Shown piece after piece: positions 45,119 to 54,471 of a stretch of DNA of 64,000 bases. Within the stretch, counting starts at the first letter, position 1. The number at the start of each line of letters is the position of its first letter. This DNA comes from Moritella yayanosii (GTDB lineage: Bacteria; Pseudomonadota; Gammaproteobacteria; Enterobacterales; Moritellaceae). A program made the position numbers and the translations under genes. Where the stretch lies: positions 62,001-126,000 of the forward strand of contig NZ_LS483250.1 in NCBI RefSeq assembly GCF_900465055.1. The letters run 5' to 3'. The notes beneath the pieces were generated by a model that worked only from the letters and a program-made list of their open reading frames with translations, searched no databases and was not told the origin of the DNA.

Positions 45119-45634
45119 ATGAAATGGATTCTCACATTAATGTCTCTGCTGAGTGCATTATTCGTTACCGCTTGTACATCACCAGCTACACCGGTTCAAC
45201 AAGTGATGACAATTCAGCTGGAGACGATGCAAGAACACCCGTTAACCACACAAGTGCGAGCGCTAAACTGGGTATTGTTGCAGCAAGCTTTCTTTGTGCA
45301 AGGCACTTTTGAGCATGGCCAACGCCTTTATATTACTTATCCTAATAGTGCGGTTACGCTGCCAATTACTTATCAAGAACTACAACGTGCCAGTGCTGAA
45401 ACACTCGCGCAACTCAACTGGTTTGATATTCAGATTGTCACTGCGCAACAACGTCTGCGTAGCCACAATACTTATTTTACAGAAAGTACAGAGAGTACAG
45501 AAAGTAGTTATTCATTAGTGATTCATATTGTAAAAGTTGAAAATACCATCAATAAGCACACGCTAATTATTAAATTGATTAATAACCGTTTTAACACGGT
45601 TGAAGCGCAAGTTAGCCGGGTGATCTCATTGTGA
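45119..45634 (+). CDS. Lipoprotein at the LpoB/YcfL position
   Basis: A 171-residue envelope lipoprotein with lipobox VTAC (Cys near residue 18). I do not recognise the mature domain. In E. coli, ycfL and lpoB, the latter an activator of PBP1B, lie between hinT and thiK, so this gene occupies their place. There is a low-complexity TESTESTES stretch near residue 125 (codon-level 12-bp repeat). Strong GGAGGGGAG precedes the ATG at 45119; a GTG at 45113 is an alternative. It overlaps the next gene by 4 bases. Confidence 0.7.
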   Translation: MKWILTLMSLLSALFVTACTSPATPVQQVMTIQLETMQEHPLTTQVRALNWVLLQQAFFVQGTFEHGQRLYITYPNSAVTLPITYQELQRASAETLAQLNWFDIQIVTAQQRLRSHNTYFTESTESTESSYSLVIHIVKVENTINKHTLIIKLINNRFNTVEAQVSRVISL

Positions 45635-46533
45635 CCCATAAATTTATGATGAAAAAAACACCTGAATTTGTCGTGCAATTTAGCCCCGAATCATTTTCTT
45701 TAACGCCGGTACTAGGTGGTTTAAGCAATCATAATTATCGATTGCAGTTTCAACAAAATGGTCTGAACAACAGCTACTTTGTCCGCCAGTTTGCTGCGAC
45801 TTATCTTGGTATGGATAATGATGTTGAGCTCGAATACGCCGCGCAAATTCAAGCCGCAAATATTGGTTTAGCGCCGAATGTTATTGTTAAGCATAAACAG
45901 GGGATGATTTGTGATTGGGTTACTGGTGAGCATTGGGATCAAACCGCGCAAGTTCGAGATGAAAACATTGAAAAATTAGCGCAATTAGTCGCCATGCTTC
46001 ATCAACAACCTATGCCTAGCCATCACCTTGATATGGTCGAGCGCCTCCAGCATTATTATCAGACACTTAATACTGAACTTAAAACGGTGCAACTCGCACA
46101 GCAGCTGACACTTGTTATTGATTTAATTGAGCAACATTTACCTGCGAATAGATTGGGTTTTTGTCATCATGATATGAATCCATTGAATTTTATTGAAGAT
46201 GAGCAGGCTAAGTTATATTTGTTGGATTGGGAATTTGCCGCTGCGGGTCATTGTGATTTTGATATCGTCACCTTGTTTCAGACATTCGCGTGGCAAAACG
46301 CACAACAGGCGCTGTTTTTAAGGTATTACAATCAGTATTATCCTGCCGCGCAAGTGACATTAGCGCAATTAGATGTGATGGCTGTAGTAGTGGAAATGAT
46401 GACTTTGTTGTGGTGTATAGTTATGTATCAGCAGGATAAAGATGCCACCTATTTAAGATTATGGCAGCAATCTGAATATGCCATAACAGATAAAATTAAC
46501 CGATTGAGTAAGGAATTGCAGTGGGACCAGTAA
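45631..46533 (+). CDS. thiK: APH-family small-molecule kinase, probable thiamine kinase
   Basis: A 300-residue choline/thiamine-kinase-type protein. The catalytic loop is FCHHDMNPLNFI (Asp at about residue 188) and the metal-binding DFG-like motif is LLDWEFAAAGHCDFDI. The N-terminus contains GGLSNHNYRL. The synteny (hinT-lipoprotein-kinase-nagZ) equals that of E. coli thiK, so thiamine phosphorylation is the best guess; LicA-type choline kinases look alike. The GTG start overlaps the lipoprotein stop (GTGA), implying coupling. It overlaps nagZ by 13 bases. Confidence 0.78.
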   Translation: MTHKFMMKKTPEFVVQFSPESFSLTPVLGGLSNHNYRLQFQQNGLNNSYFVRQFAATYLGMDNDVELEYAAQIQAANIGLAPNVIVKHKQGMICDWVTGEHWDQTAQVRDENIEKLAQLVAMLHQQPMPSHHLDMVERLQHYYQTLNTELKTVQLAQQLTLVIDLIEQHLPANRLGFCHHDMNPLNFIEDEQAKLYLLDWEFAAAGHCDFDIVTLFQTFAWQNAQQALFLRYYNQYYPAAQVTLAQLDVMAVVVEMMTLLWCIVMYQQDKDATYLRLWQQSEYAITDKINRLSKELQWDQ

Positions 46534-47537
46534 TAGTAGATGTTAACGGTTATGAATTAACGCCTGAAGATAAAGAGATCTTAGCGCATCCATTAACGGG
46601 CGGGTTGATCCTGTTTAGTCGGAACTATGGTGATCATGCTCAGTTAACCGCGTTAATTAAATCAATTCGTAACGCCGCTAATGCTCCGATTGTGATCTCG
46701 GTTGATCACGAAGGTGGCCGCGTGCAACGTTTTCGTGAGCAGTTTACCCGGATCCCAGCAATGGGAAACATAGCGGAATTATATGCGGATGATCGTGAGA
46801 CAGCGAAACAGTTTACCCAGCAATGTGGTTGGATGTTAGCCGCTGAGCTATTAGCGTTTGATATTGATTTAAGCTTCGCCCCTGTGCTTGATTTAGAGCG
46901 TGGGAGTCAAGTTATTGGCGACCGCTCATTCCATGCCGACCCAAGCTGGGTAACAGACCTGTCAACACAGCTTTGTATTGGTATGCATAAAGCCGGTATG
47001 AAAACCACAGGTAAGCATTTTCCTGGTCATGGCAGTGTGTTAGCCGATTCACATATTGCCTTACCGATTGATGAACGCAGCTTCGCAGACATCACCGCAA
47101 CGGATCTATTGCCATTTAAATCCCTCATTGCTAATGCGCAACTTGATGCCATTATGCCTGCGCATGTTATTTATCAGCAAGTAGATAGTAATGCGGCTGG
47201 TTTTTCTCAATACTGGTTACAAACAGTGCTAAGACAACAGTTGGGCTTTAAAGGTGCGATTTTTTCTGATGATTTATCTATGCACGGTGCCAGTGTTGCG
47301 GGTAATTATTTAGCGCGTGCGGAGCAGGCGATGTGGGCTGGCTGTAATTTATTGCTGGCCTGTAATGATCGCAAGGGTGTTGAAGCATTACTCGATGGTT
47401 TAGATAATAATTTAACCACCGATGATTTTGGCCTTAAGCATACCAGTAATTTTTCATTATCGGAGCTTAAAAATAGCCGTTTGTGGCAAGATACGGCGAC
47501 GTCGCTAGCCAAGTTTAATATTCAATTTAACCAATGA
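46521..47537 (+). CDS. nagZ: Beta-N-acetylhexosaminidase NagZ
   Basis: A 338-residue family 3 glycoside hydrolase that removes GlcNAc from cytoplasmic muropeptides during peptidoglycan recycling. The signature KTTGKHFPGHGSVLADSHIALP contains the conserved His-Asp pair, and the nucleophile Asp lies in FSDDLSMHGA. The start is a GTG overlapping the kinase gene. Its end overlaps the convergent kinase-sensor gene by 16 bases. Confidence 0.95.
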   Translation: MGPVIVDVNGYELTPEDKEILAHPLTGGLILFSRNYGDHAQLTALIKSIRNAANAPIVISVDHEGGRVQRFREQFTRIPAMGNIAELYADDRETAKQFTQQCGWMLAAELLAFDIDLSFAPVLDLERGSQVIGDRSFHADPSWVTDLSTQLCIGMHKAGMKTTGKHFPGHGSVLADSHIALPIDERSFADITATDLLPFKSLIANAQLDAIMPAHVIYQQVDSNAAGFSQYWLQTVLRQQLGFKGAIFSDDLSMHGASVAGNYLARAEQAMWAGCNLLLACNDRKGVEALLDGLDNNLTTDDFGLKHTSNFSLSELKNSRLWQDTATSLAKFNIQFNQ

Positions 47538-49354
47538 TGTATTTTTTTCATTAATTGGTCTTCACTTGCAGGCTTCATTAAAAAGTCATTCATACCAACA
47601 GCAAGGGTATTTTCTCGGTCTTCGGTCGTGGCGTTGGCTGTCATTGCGATAATCGGTGTGTTTATATTAAGATTAGACATTTGACGTATCCCTTTTGTCG
47701 CGTCAAAGCCATCCATTTCGGGCATTTGTAAATCCATTAATATTAATTGATAACGCTGATTCTCACAGGCTGCAATAGCAAGTAACCCATTACCGGCAAC
47801 ATCCACAGTATAACCCGCCCGTTGTAAAATAGTTTTGGTAATAAATTGATTGGCCTTATTGTCTTCAACGAGAAGCAGCCGAGGGGGAGGGCCTTTTCTG
47901 ACGACTTGAGCTTGTGATGCCGGTTGCTCAGTAACTGGAGCCATGGTATTTTTTAGTTTTAGTTTAACCCTGAACTCACTGCCCTTATTTAATTGGCTGG
48001 TGACTGTGATGGTTCCTTTCATTAAAGTAATCAACTGTTTTGAGATAGCAAGACCTAAGCCTGAACCTCCGTATTCTCGTGAAAAAGAACTATCAGATTG
48101 AACAAAATCATCAAAAATATGGCTTAGTTTATGTTCTGGTATACCAATGCCGCTATCTTTGATAGTGAAACAAATTTGCGTATAGTTTGGCTCTTTTACC
48201 ACGTTCATCATCATATTGACTTGACCTTGCTGGGTGAATTTAATGGCATTATTGGCCAGATTGATGAGTATTTGTGTTAAGCGATTATCATCACCGAGCA
48301 ACCATAAAGGTGCATTTATATTGCTGGTATGATTTAAGATGATGTGTTTTTGCTGCGCGAGTGGTTCAAGGACACTCGTGATGCTTTGCAAGATCTCTTG
48401 AATATTAAAAGGGCGATGTTCGAGCTGTAATTTTCCGGCTTCGATTTTTGACATATCGAGGATGTTGTTTAATAAACTCAGTAATATATGCGCTGACTTT
48501 AGGCTAGTATCGATAAAGTGCTGCTGCTCTGTATTCATTTCACTTTTGTCAATTAGCGACAATGCTCCTAAGATCGCATGCATTGGATTTCTTATTTCAT
48601 GGCTCATGGTGGCGAGAAAAGTCGATTTTGTGGTATTCGCATTAATGGCCTGTTCTTTTGCTGCGTGTAATTGTTGCTCACGTTGTTTTTGCTTATGGGT
48701 AAACGCTTGAATAAGGTCGACAGATTCATTTAAACGGTCTAATTCGTTGGTTGATATTAATATGATTTGTTCATCACTATGATGGAGTTGTGATAAGTGT
48801 AATAGGCGCTTGTTGATATTGGTTATTGGTTTTAGTACTGACGAATGCAGAAATAACGAGATCGAGAGCGCTAAACATAATAATATTAAGGCGATGAGTA
48901 GGCGAATTAAGTTTACGTGTGTCGTTATATCATCTTGCAAACGCGCAGTGCTGACGGCTATTTTCATATAGCCAAAGGTTTCACCACCAAAAATAACAGG
49001 CTGTTGAAATACTTGGTGCTGCAAACTATCTTCTGCTGGTAGCGTCCCCCAAGTGACTAACACTGTCTGCAGCTCATTATAAATTGCGAAGAACTCGATA
49101 CCGGGATAATTCGATGATATTTGTAACATGATGGTTTCAAGTAACGGGATATCTTCGGTGATCAGACTATCAATGGTTGTTGCAGATAAAAGATTGAATG
49201 TTTGTTGTAGTTGTAAGGTTAGGTTATTGGTTAGGTAATTGTATTCAAAGCGCCGAGCCAATTCCCCGGCGGCTAAACTTGTGACAATGGTAATACACAA
49301 GGTGGCAAAAAGGACCTTGGACCAGAGTGGGAAATGTTTAACAAACTTGGTCAT
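47522..49354 (-). CDS. Hybrid sensor histidine kinase with receiver domain
   Basis: A 610-residue membrane kinase. One helix near residues 12-30 and another near 155-175 flank a periplasmic sensor region, followed by a HAMP-like linker (LKPITNINKRLLHLSQL). HisKA has the phospho-His H252 (ATMSHEIRNP). The ATPase boxes are NNAIKFT, GIGIPE and GGSGLGLAISKQ. A receiver domain (about residues 487-610) has the phospho-Asp D541 (LILMDLQMPEMDG). No Hpt or output protein is nearby. It overlaps the upstream binding-protein gene by 4 bases (ATGA), so the two are surely one unit, and the periplasmic domain likely reads the binding protein. Confidence 0.92.
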   Translation of the reverse strand: MTKFVKHFPLWSKVLFATLCITIVTSLAAGELARRFEYNYLTNNLTLQLQQTFNLLSATTIDSLITEDIPLLETIMLQISSNYPGIEFFAIYNELQTVLVTWGTLPAEDSLQHQVFQQPVIFGGETFGYMKIAVSTARLQDDITTHVNLIRLLIALILLCLALSISLFLHSSVLKPITNINKRLLHLSQLHHSDEQIILISTNELDRLNESVDLIQAFTHKQKQREQQLHAAKEQAINANTTKSTFLATMSHEIRNPMHAILGALSLIDKSEMNTEQQHFIDTSLKSAHILLSLLNNILDMSKIEAGKLQLEHRPFNIQEILQSITSVLEPLAQQKHIILNHTSNINAPLWLLGDDNRLTQILINLANNAIKFTQQGQVNMMMNVVKEPNYTQICFTIKDSGIGIPEHKLSHIFDDFVQSDSSFSREYGGSGLGLAISKQLITLMKGTITVTSQLNKGSEFRVKLKLKNTMAPVTEQPASQAQVVRKGPPPRLLLVEDNKANQFITKTILQRAGYTVDVAGNGLLAIAACENQRYQLILMDLQMPEMDGFDATKGIRQMSNLNINTPIIAMTANATTEDRENTLAVGMNDFLMKPASEDQLMKKIHHWLN

Positions 49355-50250
49355 TTAATCGCGTTGGTTGAGAAAAACCGATTATCATTCATGGATTTAC
49401 GTATGATGTCATAGTCACTATCATCACCGGCGAGAAAGCCATTTTTACTCAGTGAGTTTTTGTATAGTGCATTGGACTCATTACTTGCGATTAACAATGC
49501 AGATAAAGCTTGGACAATTTTTTCGTCTAATCCCGCTTTTGCCACCCAAGGTTTAGTGACATTGGGGAACCTTGCTATTTCACGTAATAATACCCCTTTG
49601 CTACGCAGTTTATTAAAGGTGCCTTCTTTTAATGCGCCCGCATCATAGCGTCCCGCTGCAACAGCGGCACCCACAGCATCATGTCTGCCTAAATAGTCAA
49701 ACTTGGCCAAATCTGTGGAAAATATATGATGGTCGGCAAGATAAGATTGTGACAGGTAGCGGCCTATTGTGGATTGTTCAGAGCCAAATGCAAATCGCTT
49801 ACCTGCTAATTGCTCAGGCTTTGTTATTGGGCTATCAGTTTGGACTGCAATCACACCATGAAAGCGTTTTTTACCTTTTTTAGCTTCGATAGCAAGCAAT
49901 TGTAAGTCGGCGTTGGCATTTTTAGCGGTGATATATGAGGCTGGACCGAGACGAGAAAAATCAACTTCACCACTGGTAAGGGCTTCGACTCCATCATTAT
50001 AATTACTCGATATATGCATTTTAATATGGACTGGCTGCTGTAACTTATGCGTTAACTGTGCTTCGAGCGTATTAATAAAAGGGCGAAATTTAGTGACCAT
50101 AGTGGTTGGTTTATCTGAAGTATATAGACCAAAAATAAGATTGATCTCGGCACTGATTGGAAAACTAAACAGTAGCGTAATCAACAATAGTAGTGGGCGA
50201 AAGTGTATAACACGCATACTCGGTAAATGAGTAAATCCTTGTCTGGTCAT
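49351..50250 (-). CDS. PhnD-like periplasmic substrate-binding protein paired with the kinase
   Basis: A 299-residue periplasmic binding protein of the phosphate/phosphonate (PhnD) type: a signal peptide (LLLLITLLFSFPISA), then FGLYTSDKPTTMVTKFRPF, the domain centre GEVDFSRLGPASYIT and GKRFAFGSEQSTIGRY. There is no ABC transporter in the window, and it is translationally coupled (ATGA) to a hybrid kinase, so it likely works as a sensor subunit like TorT with TorS. Three Met starts are possible; AAGGAG lies 6 bases before the ATG at 50250, so I chose that. Confidence 0.82.
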   Translation of the reverse strand: MTRQGFTHLPSMRVIHFRPLLLLITLLFSFPISAEINLIFGLYTSDKPTTMVTKFRPFINTLEAQLTHKLQQPVHIKMHISSNYNDGVEALTSGEVDFSRLGPASYITAKNANADLQLLAIEAKKGKKRFHGVIAVQTDSPITKPEQLAGKRFAFGSEQSTIGRYLSQSYLADHHIFSTDLAKFDYLGRHDAVGAAVAAGRYDAGALKEGTFNKLRSKGVLLREIARFPNVTKPWVAKAGLDEKIVQALSALLIASNESNALYKNSLSKNGFLAGDDSDYDIIRKSMNDNRFFSTNAIK

Positions 50251-50302
50251 ATCCGACTCCTTAGACATTATCTGTTAAATTGATGTTATGGGGTTCACAA
50301 CT

Positions 50303-50331
50303 ATCATTAATAAAGTGTGATTATTAATGAT
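50303..50331. promoter_or_regulatory. Operator-like 11-bp perfect inverted repeat upstream of the binding protein gene
   Basis: ATCATTAATAA (50303-50313) and TTATTAATGAT (50321-50331) flank a 7-base spacer about 53 bases before the binding-protein start. It is AT-rich but perfectly symmetric over 22 positions. The binding protein is unknown. Confidence 0.55.
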
Positions 50332-50503
50332 TGTTTACATTGACTTAAATTGCCAACTTTGCTTGTTGTTAGCGCCATTTAAGAGTTGTTATGGTTGTTT
50401 TATCAGCAAAAGGAACAATAATTGCAGATGATTTGATCACACGCAATCTTTAGGCGGTGACAATTATTGATAGCAATGGGATACTGGTTAATAATCACTT
50501 TGC

Positions 50504-50509
50504 TATAAT
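50504..50509 (+). promoter_or_regulatory. Probable fabB -10 element
   Basis: TATAAT, a perfect -10, lies about 190 bases before fabB. The -35 is weak (ATACTGG region at 50481). A nearby ACTGGTTAATAATCACT resembles a FadR half-site, but not convincingly. Confidence 0.4.
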
Positions 50510-50701
50510 GAAGTTAGATAGAATCACGAGTCTAGTCGGGCTTCTGTTAAGGGCAAGCGATGTTTTTGGATTGAAAATAATTAATCCTTAGGCGAAAAAT
50601 TAATAAAACGGTCATAATCTTATCCGATTATAGGGAAAGCAGACCAGATGACGTTAAAAAATAAGTAAGAATGACGTAATAATTTTATATTAGGGAATAT
50701 C

Positions 50702-51919
50702 ATGAAAAGAGCGGTTATAACAGGTATCGGTATTGTATCAAGTATCGGTAACAACAAAGCTGAAGTATGTGAGTCACTGAAAGCTGGCAACAGTGGTATT
50801 GAATTTTCACCACAATTTGCTGAACAAAACTTACGTAGCCACGTCTGCGGTTCTGTTAATCTTGATCCTAAGGAAATCATTGATCGTAAAGCAATGCGTT
50901 TCATGGGTGATGCAGCCGCTTTTAGTTATATTGCTATGCAAGAAGCGATTGATGATTCAGGTTTAACAGCAGAGCAAGTATCTAACGTACGTACTGGTCT
51001 AATTGCTGGTTCAGGTGGTGCATCATCAAAGAACGTTGTGGATTCTGTTGATATCGCTCGTAATAAAAGCGTGAAGCGTGTGGGTCCATATATGGTGACC
51101 CGGACTATGTCGAGCACAATTTCTGCTTGTCTTGCTACACCATTCAAAATTAAAGGCCCAAGCTATTCAATTACGTCTGCATGTGCGACAAGTGCGCATT
51201 GTATTGGCCATGCCGTAGAACAAATCCAATTGGGTAAACTAGACGTGGTATTTGCTGGTGGCGGTGAAGAGATTGATTGGACATTAGCATTAGAGTTCGA
51301 TGCGATGGGCGCATTATCAACCAAGTATAACGATACACCACAACAAGCATCACGTACCTATGACAAAAACCGCGATGGTTTTGTGATCTCTGGTGGCGGC
51401 GGTATGGTTGTCGTCGAAGAACTTGAGCATGCACTTGCTCGTGGCGCAACTATCTATGCTGAAATCACCGGTTACGGTGCGACATCAGATGGCTACGATA
51501 TGGTCGCGCCATCGGGTGAAGGTGCTATTCGTTGTATGCTACAAGCATTAGAAACAGTAGACGGTGACATTGATTACCTAAATACACACGGTACATCGAC
51601 ACCTGTAGGTGATACCAAAGAACTTGAAGCGATTCAAGCGGTATTTGGTCATAAGTCTCCAAAAATCAGTGCAACAAAATCACTGACTGGCCATGCATTA
51701 GGTGCGGCAGGCGTACATGAAGCGATTTACTCATTGATCATGATGGAAAATAGCTTTATCGCAGCCAGTGCCAACATTGACGACCTTGATGAAAAAGCCG
51801 ACGGTCTAGACATCGTGTCAGGTCAGGCAATTGATGCCGAACTAACGAACGTAATGTCGAACAGCTTTGGTTTTGGCGGTACGAATGCGACGCTAGTATT
51901 TAGTAAATTCACTAAATAA
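50702..51919 (+). CDS. fabB: Beta-ketoacyl-ACP synthase I
   Basis: A 405-residue condensing enzyme of fatty acid elongation, needed for unsaturated fatty acids. The Cys-His-His triad is C161 (TSACATS), H296 (LNTHGTSTP) and H331 (SLTGHALGA), and the glycine-rich C-terminal end [15 protein letters not shown] is present. AGGGA lies upstream of the ATG. It is monocistronic with a strong terminator. Confidence 0.97.
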   Translation: MKRAVITGIGIVSSIGNNKAEVCESLKAGNSGIEFSPQFAEQNLRSHVCGSVNLDPKEIIDRKAMRFMGDAAAFSYIAMQEAIDDSGLTAEQVSNVRTGLIAGSGGASSKNVVDSVDIARNKSVKRVGPYMVTRTMSSTISACLATPFKIKGPSYSITSACATSAHCIGHAVEQIQLGKLDVVFAGGGEEIDWTLALEFDAMGALSTKYNDTPQQASRTYDKNRDGFVISGGGGMVVVEELEHALARGATIYAEITGYGATSDGYDMVAPSGEGAIRCMLQALETVDGDIDYLNTHGTSTPVGDTKELEAIQAVFGHKSPKISATKSLTGHALGAAGVHEAIYSLIMMENSFIAASANIDDLDEKADGLDIVSGQAIDAELTNVMSNSFGFGGTNATLVFSKFTK

Positions 51920-51987
51920 TTGAGCATTAAAACGCTTAAATAACCAGGTTTCAGTGACGGTACACACTACCGTGATTCAGACAATGT

Positions 51988-52027
51988 AAGCCCATTTCTC
52001 AGATTATTGATAAATGGGCTTTTTTTT
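51988..52027 (+). terminator. Intrinsic terminator after fabB
   Basis: A 10-bp stem, AAGCCCATTT (51988-51997) with AAATGGGCTT (52012-52021), followed by a long T run. Confidence 0.93.
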
Positions 52028-52080
52028 TATCTGCACAACCCGCAAAATGGCTTTAGTCGTATTATTAAGAGAATACTTAA

Positions 52081-53199
52081 ATGAAGATCCTAGTTGATGA
52101 GAATATGCCTTATGCAACCGAACTGTTTTCTCAGTTTGGTGAAGTAGTGCTTTTATCTGGCCGTACAATTCAAGCCGAGGATTTACACGATGTAAATGCC
52201 TTGATGGTACGTTCTGTCACCCAAGTGAACGACGAATTACTTGCTCAAGCCAATAAATTAGCGTTCGTGGGGACCGCGACGATTGGTATCGACCATTTAG
52301 ACCTAGTTTGCTTACAGCAACGAAATATTGCATACACCAATGCGCCAGGTTGTAATGCAGTATCCGTTGGCGATTATGTTTGTAGCGCATTATTAGTATT
52401 AGCTGAGCAGCAACTTTTTACATTAGCAGATAAATCGATTGCGGTTATAGGTGTTGGTAATACCGGTTCACAAACGGTCAGCAGACTAACGGCTTTAGGT
52501 GCACAAGTGATGTTATGCGATCCACCTCGCGTTGAAAAAGAAGACCTGACGGGGTTTGTTAGTTTAGAGCAAGCATTACAAGCGGATATCATTTGTTTAC
52601 ACGTGCCATTAGTTAAAACCGGCAGTCATCAAACCAAGCATTTATTAACCGCTGAATTACTGACGGGTATAGGGCAAGACGCGATCCTGGTTAATAGTGG
52701 TCGTGGTGATGTGATTGATAATCAGGCGCTGCTGGCATTAAAACAAATGGGACATGCAATGACGTTAGTACTGGACGTGTGGGAAAACGAACCCACGCCA
52801 TTACTTGAGCTGATCCCTTATGTTGCTATTGCTACACCGCATATTGCGGGCTATAGCCTTGAAGGAAAAGCGCGTGGTACGGAAATGATTTATCAGGCGT
52901 ACGCACAATTTCTAGGGCTGCAAGCGGACCGTAGTATCAGTGATATCCTACCTGTGCCTGCGATCAGTCGCATTGATATCAACCAAAGTGCTGATCAAAC
53001 ATTCGCTAAAAAATTGGTTCATTTGGTATACGATGTGCGCCGAGATGACGCTATTTTTAGAAAAAGCATAATGAAAGCTGGTGGTTTTGATGAAATGCGT
53101 AAAAATTACTTAGAAAGAAGGGAGTTTTCCTCATTGAGGCTAGTAAATGAGTCACATTATGCGGTAGAGTCGTTGTATCAACTTGGGTTTGCCAAATAA
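52081..53199 (+). CDS. pdxB: Erythronate-4-phosphate dehydrogenase
   Basis: A D-isomer-specific 2-hydroxyacid dehydrogenase of 372 residues, the second step of pyridoxal phosphate synthesis (DXP-independent E. coli route). NAD-binding motif VIGVGNTGSQTVSRL, catalytic HVPLVKTGSHQTKHLL and NSGRGDVID, and the PdxB-specific C-terminal dimer domain (from about residue 290) are present. asd follows closely. Confidence 0.95.
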   Translation: MKILVDENMPYATELFSQFGEVVLLSGRTIQAEDLHDVNALMVRSVTQVNDELLAQANKLAFVGTATIGIDHLDLVCLQQRNIAYTNAPGCNAVSVGDYVCSALLVLAEQQLFTLADKSIAVIGVGNTGSQTVSRLTALGAQVMLCDPPRVEKEDLTGFVSLEQALQADIICLHVPLVKTGSHQTKHLLTAELLTGIGQDAILVNSGRGDVIDNQALLALKQMGHAMTLVLDVWENEPTPLLELIPYVAIATPHIAGYSLEGKARGTEMIYQAYAQFLGLQADRSISDILPVPAISRIDINQSADQTFAKKLVHLVYDVRRDDAIFRKSIMKAGGFDEMRKNYLERREFSSLRLVNESHYAVESLYQLGFAK

Positions 53200-53216
53200 T
53201 TTTTTAGGAGTTGTTG

Positions 53217-54233
53217 ATGAGTCAACTATATGATGTTGCAGTATTAGGCGCAACAGGTGCTGTAGGAAAAATGATGTTGGAAATTTTACAAGAACGTAAA
53301 TTTCCAATCGGTAATATTTATCCATTAGCCAGTAGCCGTAGTGCTGGTGGCGAAATTACCTTTAATAATAAACAAGTTACAGTATTAGATGTTGAAGAAT
53401 TCGATTGGACCCAAGTTCAAATTGGTTTGTTTTCTGCAGGTGGTTCGGTATCCGAAAAATGGGCACCAATCGCAGTCGATGCGGGTGTCGTCGTTATTGA
53501 TAACACCTCACATTTCCGTTATGACGATGATATTCCTCTGGTTGTGCCAGAAGTAAACCCAGAAGCCATCGCGCAATATACCAATCGTGGCATTATCGCC
53601 AATCCCAATTGCTCTACAATTCAAATGTTAGTTGCATTGAAACCTATCTATGATGAAGTGGGTATTTCACGTATTAACGTAGCCACATATCAAGCGGTAT
53701 CGGGTTCTGGTCAAAGTGCAATTGATGAATTAGCAGGTCAAACTGCCGCATTATTAAATGCGCGTGAAGTTGAAACCAAAGTATATCCAAAGCAAATTGC
53801 ATTTAACGTGATCCCACAAATTGATGTGTTCATGGATAATGGCTATACCAAAGAAGAAATGAAAATGGTGTGGGAAACGCAAAAGATTTTTGCTGATGAC
53901 AGTATTATGGTGAATCCAACTGCGGTACGTGTACCGGTATTCTATGGTCATTCAGAAGCGATCCATTTAGAAACACGCACACCAATCAGTGCTGAAGAAG
54001 TGCGTTCACTGATGCGTCATGCGCCAGGTGTTAAACTGATTGAAAATGAAGAAGACTATCCTACCCCTGTGTCTGACTCTGCGGGTCATGATGACGTGTT
54101 TGTTGGCCGTATTCGTGAAGATATCTCACACGCTAACGGTATCAACATGTGGGTTGTAGGCGATAACATCCGTAAGGGTGCTGCCACGAATAGTGTGCAA
54201 ATTGCAGAGCTATTAATTCGCGATTACCTGTAA
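53217..54233 (+). CDS. asd: Aspartate-semialdehyde dehydrogenase
   Basis: A 338-residue NADP enzyme making aspartate semialdehyde for Lys, Met, Thr and diaminopimelate. The nucleotide motif is LGATGAVGKMML, and the catalytic Cys is C132 (ANPNCSTIQM), with conserved RVPVFYGHSEAIHLE. It is the Gram-positive-like/Usg-type Asd, here with the catalytic Cys intact. AGGAG (53206-53210) lies 6 bases before ATG 53217, so I chose it over the longer TTG frame. A terminator follows. Confidence 0.94.
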   Translation: MSQLYDVAVLGATGAVGKMMLEILQERKFPIGNIYPLASSRSAGGEITFNNKQVTVLDVEEFDWTQVQIGLFSAGGSVSEKWAPIAVDAGVVVIDNTSHFRYDDDIPLVVPEVNPEAIAQYTNRGIIANPNCSTIQMLVALKPIYDEVGISRINVATYQAVSGSGQSAIDELAGQTAALLNAREVETKVYPKQIAFNVIPQIDVFMDNGYTKEEMKMVWETQKIFADDSIMVNPTAVRVPVFYGHSEAIHLETRTPISAEEVRSLMRHAPGVKLIENEEDYPTPVSDSAGHDDVFVGRIREDISHANGINMWVVGDNIRKGAATNSVQIAELLIRDYL

Positions 54234-54278
54234 GAGTAAATGTAGCCTTTGGCTAGGAATTTATTTTAATTGCATGTT

Positions 54279-54306
54279 TAGCACCCAATATGGGTGCTAT
54301 TTTTTA
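54279..54306 (+). terminator. Intrinsic terminator after asd
   Basis: A 9-bp perfect stem, TAGCACCCA (54279-54287) with TGGGTGCTA (54291-54299), 3-base loop, T run. Confidence 0.9.
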
Positions 54307-54330
54307 TTGAAATTAGCCATTAGAATAGTT

Positions 54331-54374
54331 ATATCCAAGTTACTTCAAGATGCATCTTGAAGTAACTTGGGTAT
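54331..54374. repeat. 44-bp near-perfect intergenic palindrome, copy A
   Basis: Left arm (54331-54352), starting ATATCCAAGTTACTTC, and right arm (54353-54374), ending AGTAACTTGGGTAT, pair with one mismatch around ATGCAT. Related copies lie at 61418-61471 and 37405-37460. Confidence 0.88.
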
Positions 54375-54471
54375 ATATGAAGATACCAGTGAATTCATGT
54401 GTATACTGGGATTTTGAATATGTTATATTAATTTTAAGTGTGTTGGTGTTGTTTCATAGTAAGGGTTAACA

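Larger units (their letters stand above)
50251..50701. other. Divergent intergenic region, binding protein / fabB
   Basis: The 451 bases contain an 11-bp perfect inverted repeat (50303-50331) and a likely fabB -10 TATAAT (50504-50509) with a weak -35 region. I see no gene in it. Confidence 0.6.

Noticed and set aside
50481-50500. FadR-like site in the fabB promoter
   Set aside because: Only one half-site resembles the consensus and the second half is poor, so I mention it only in the promoter entry.
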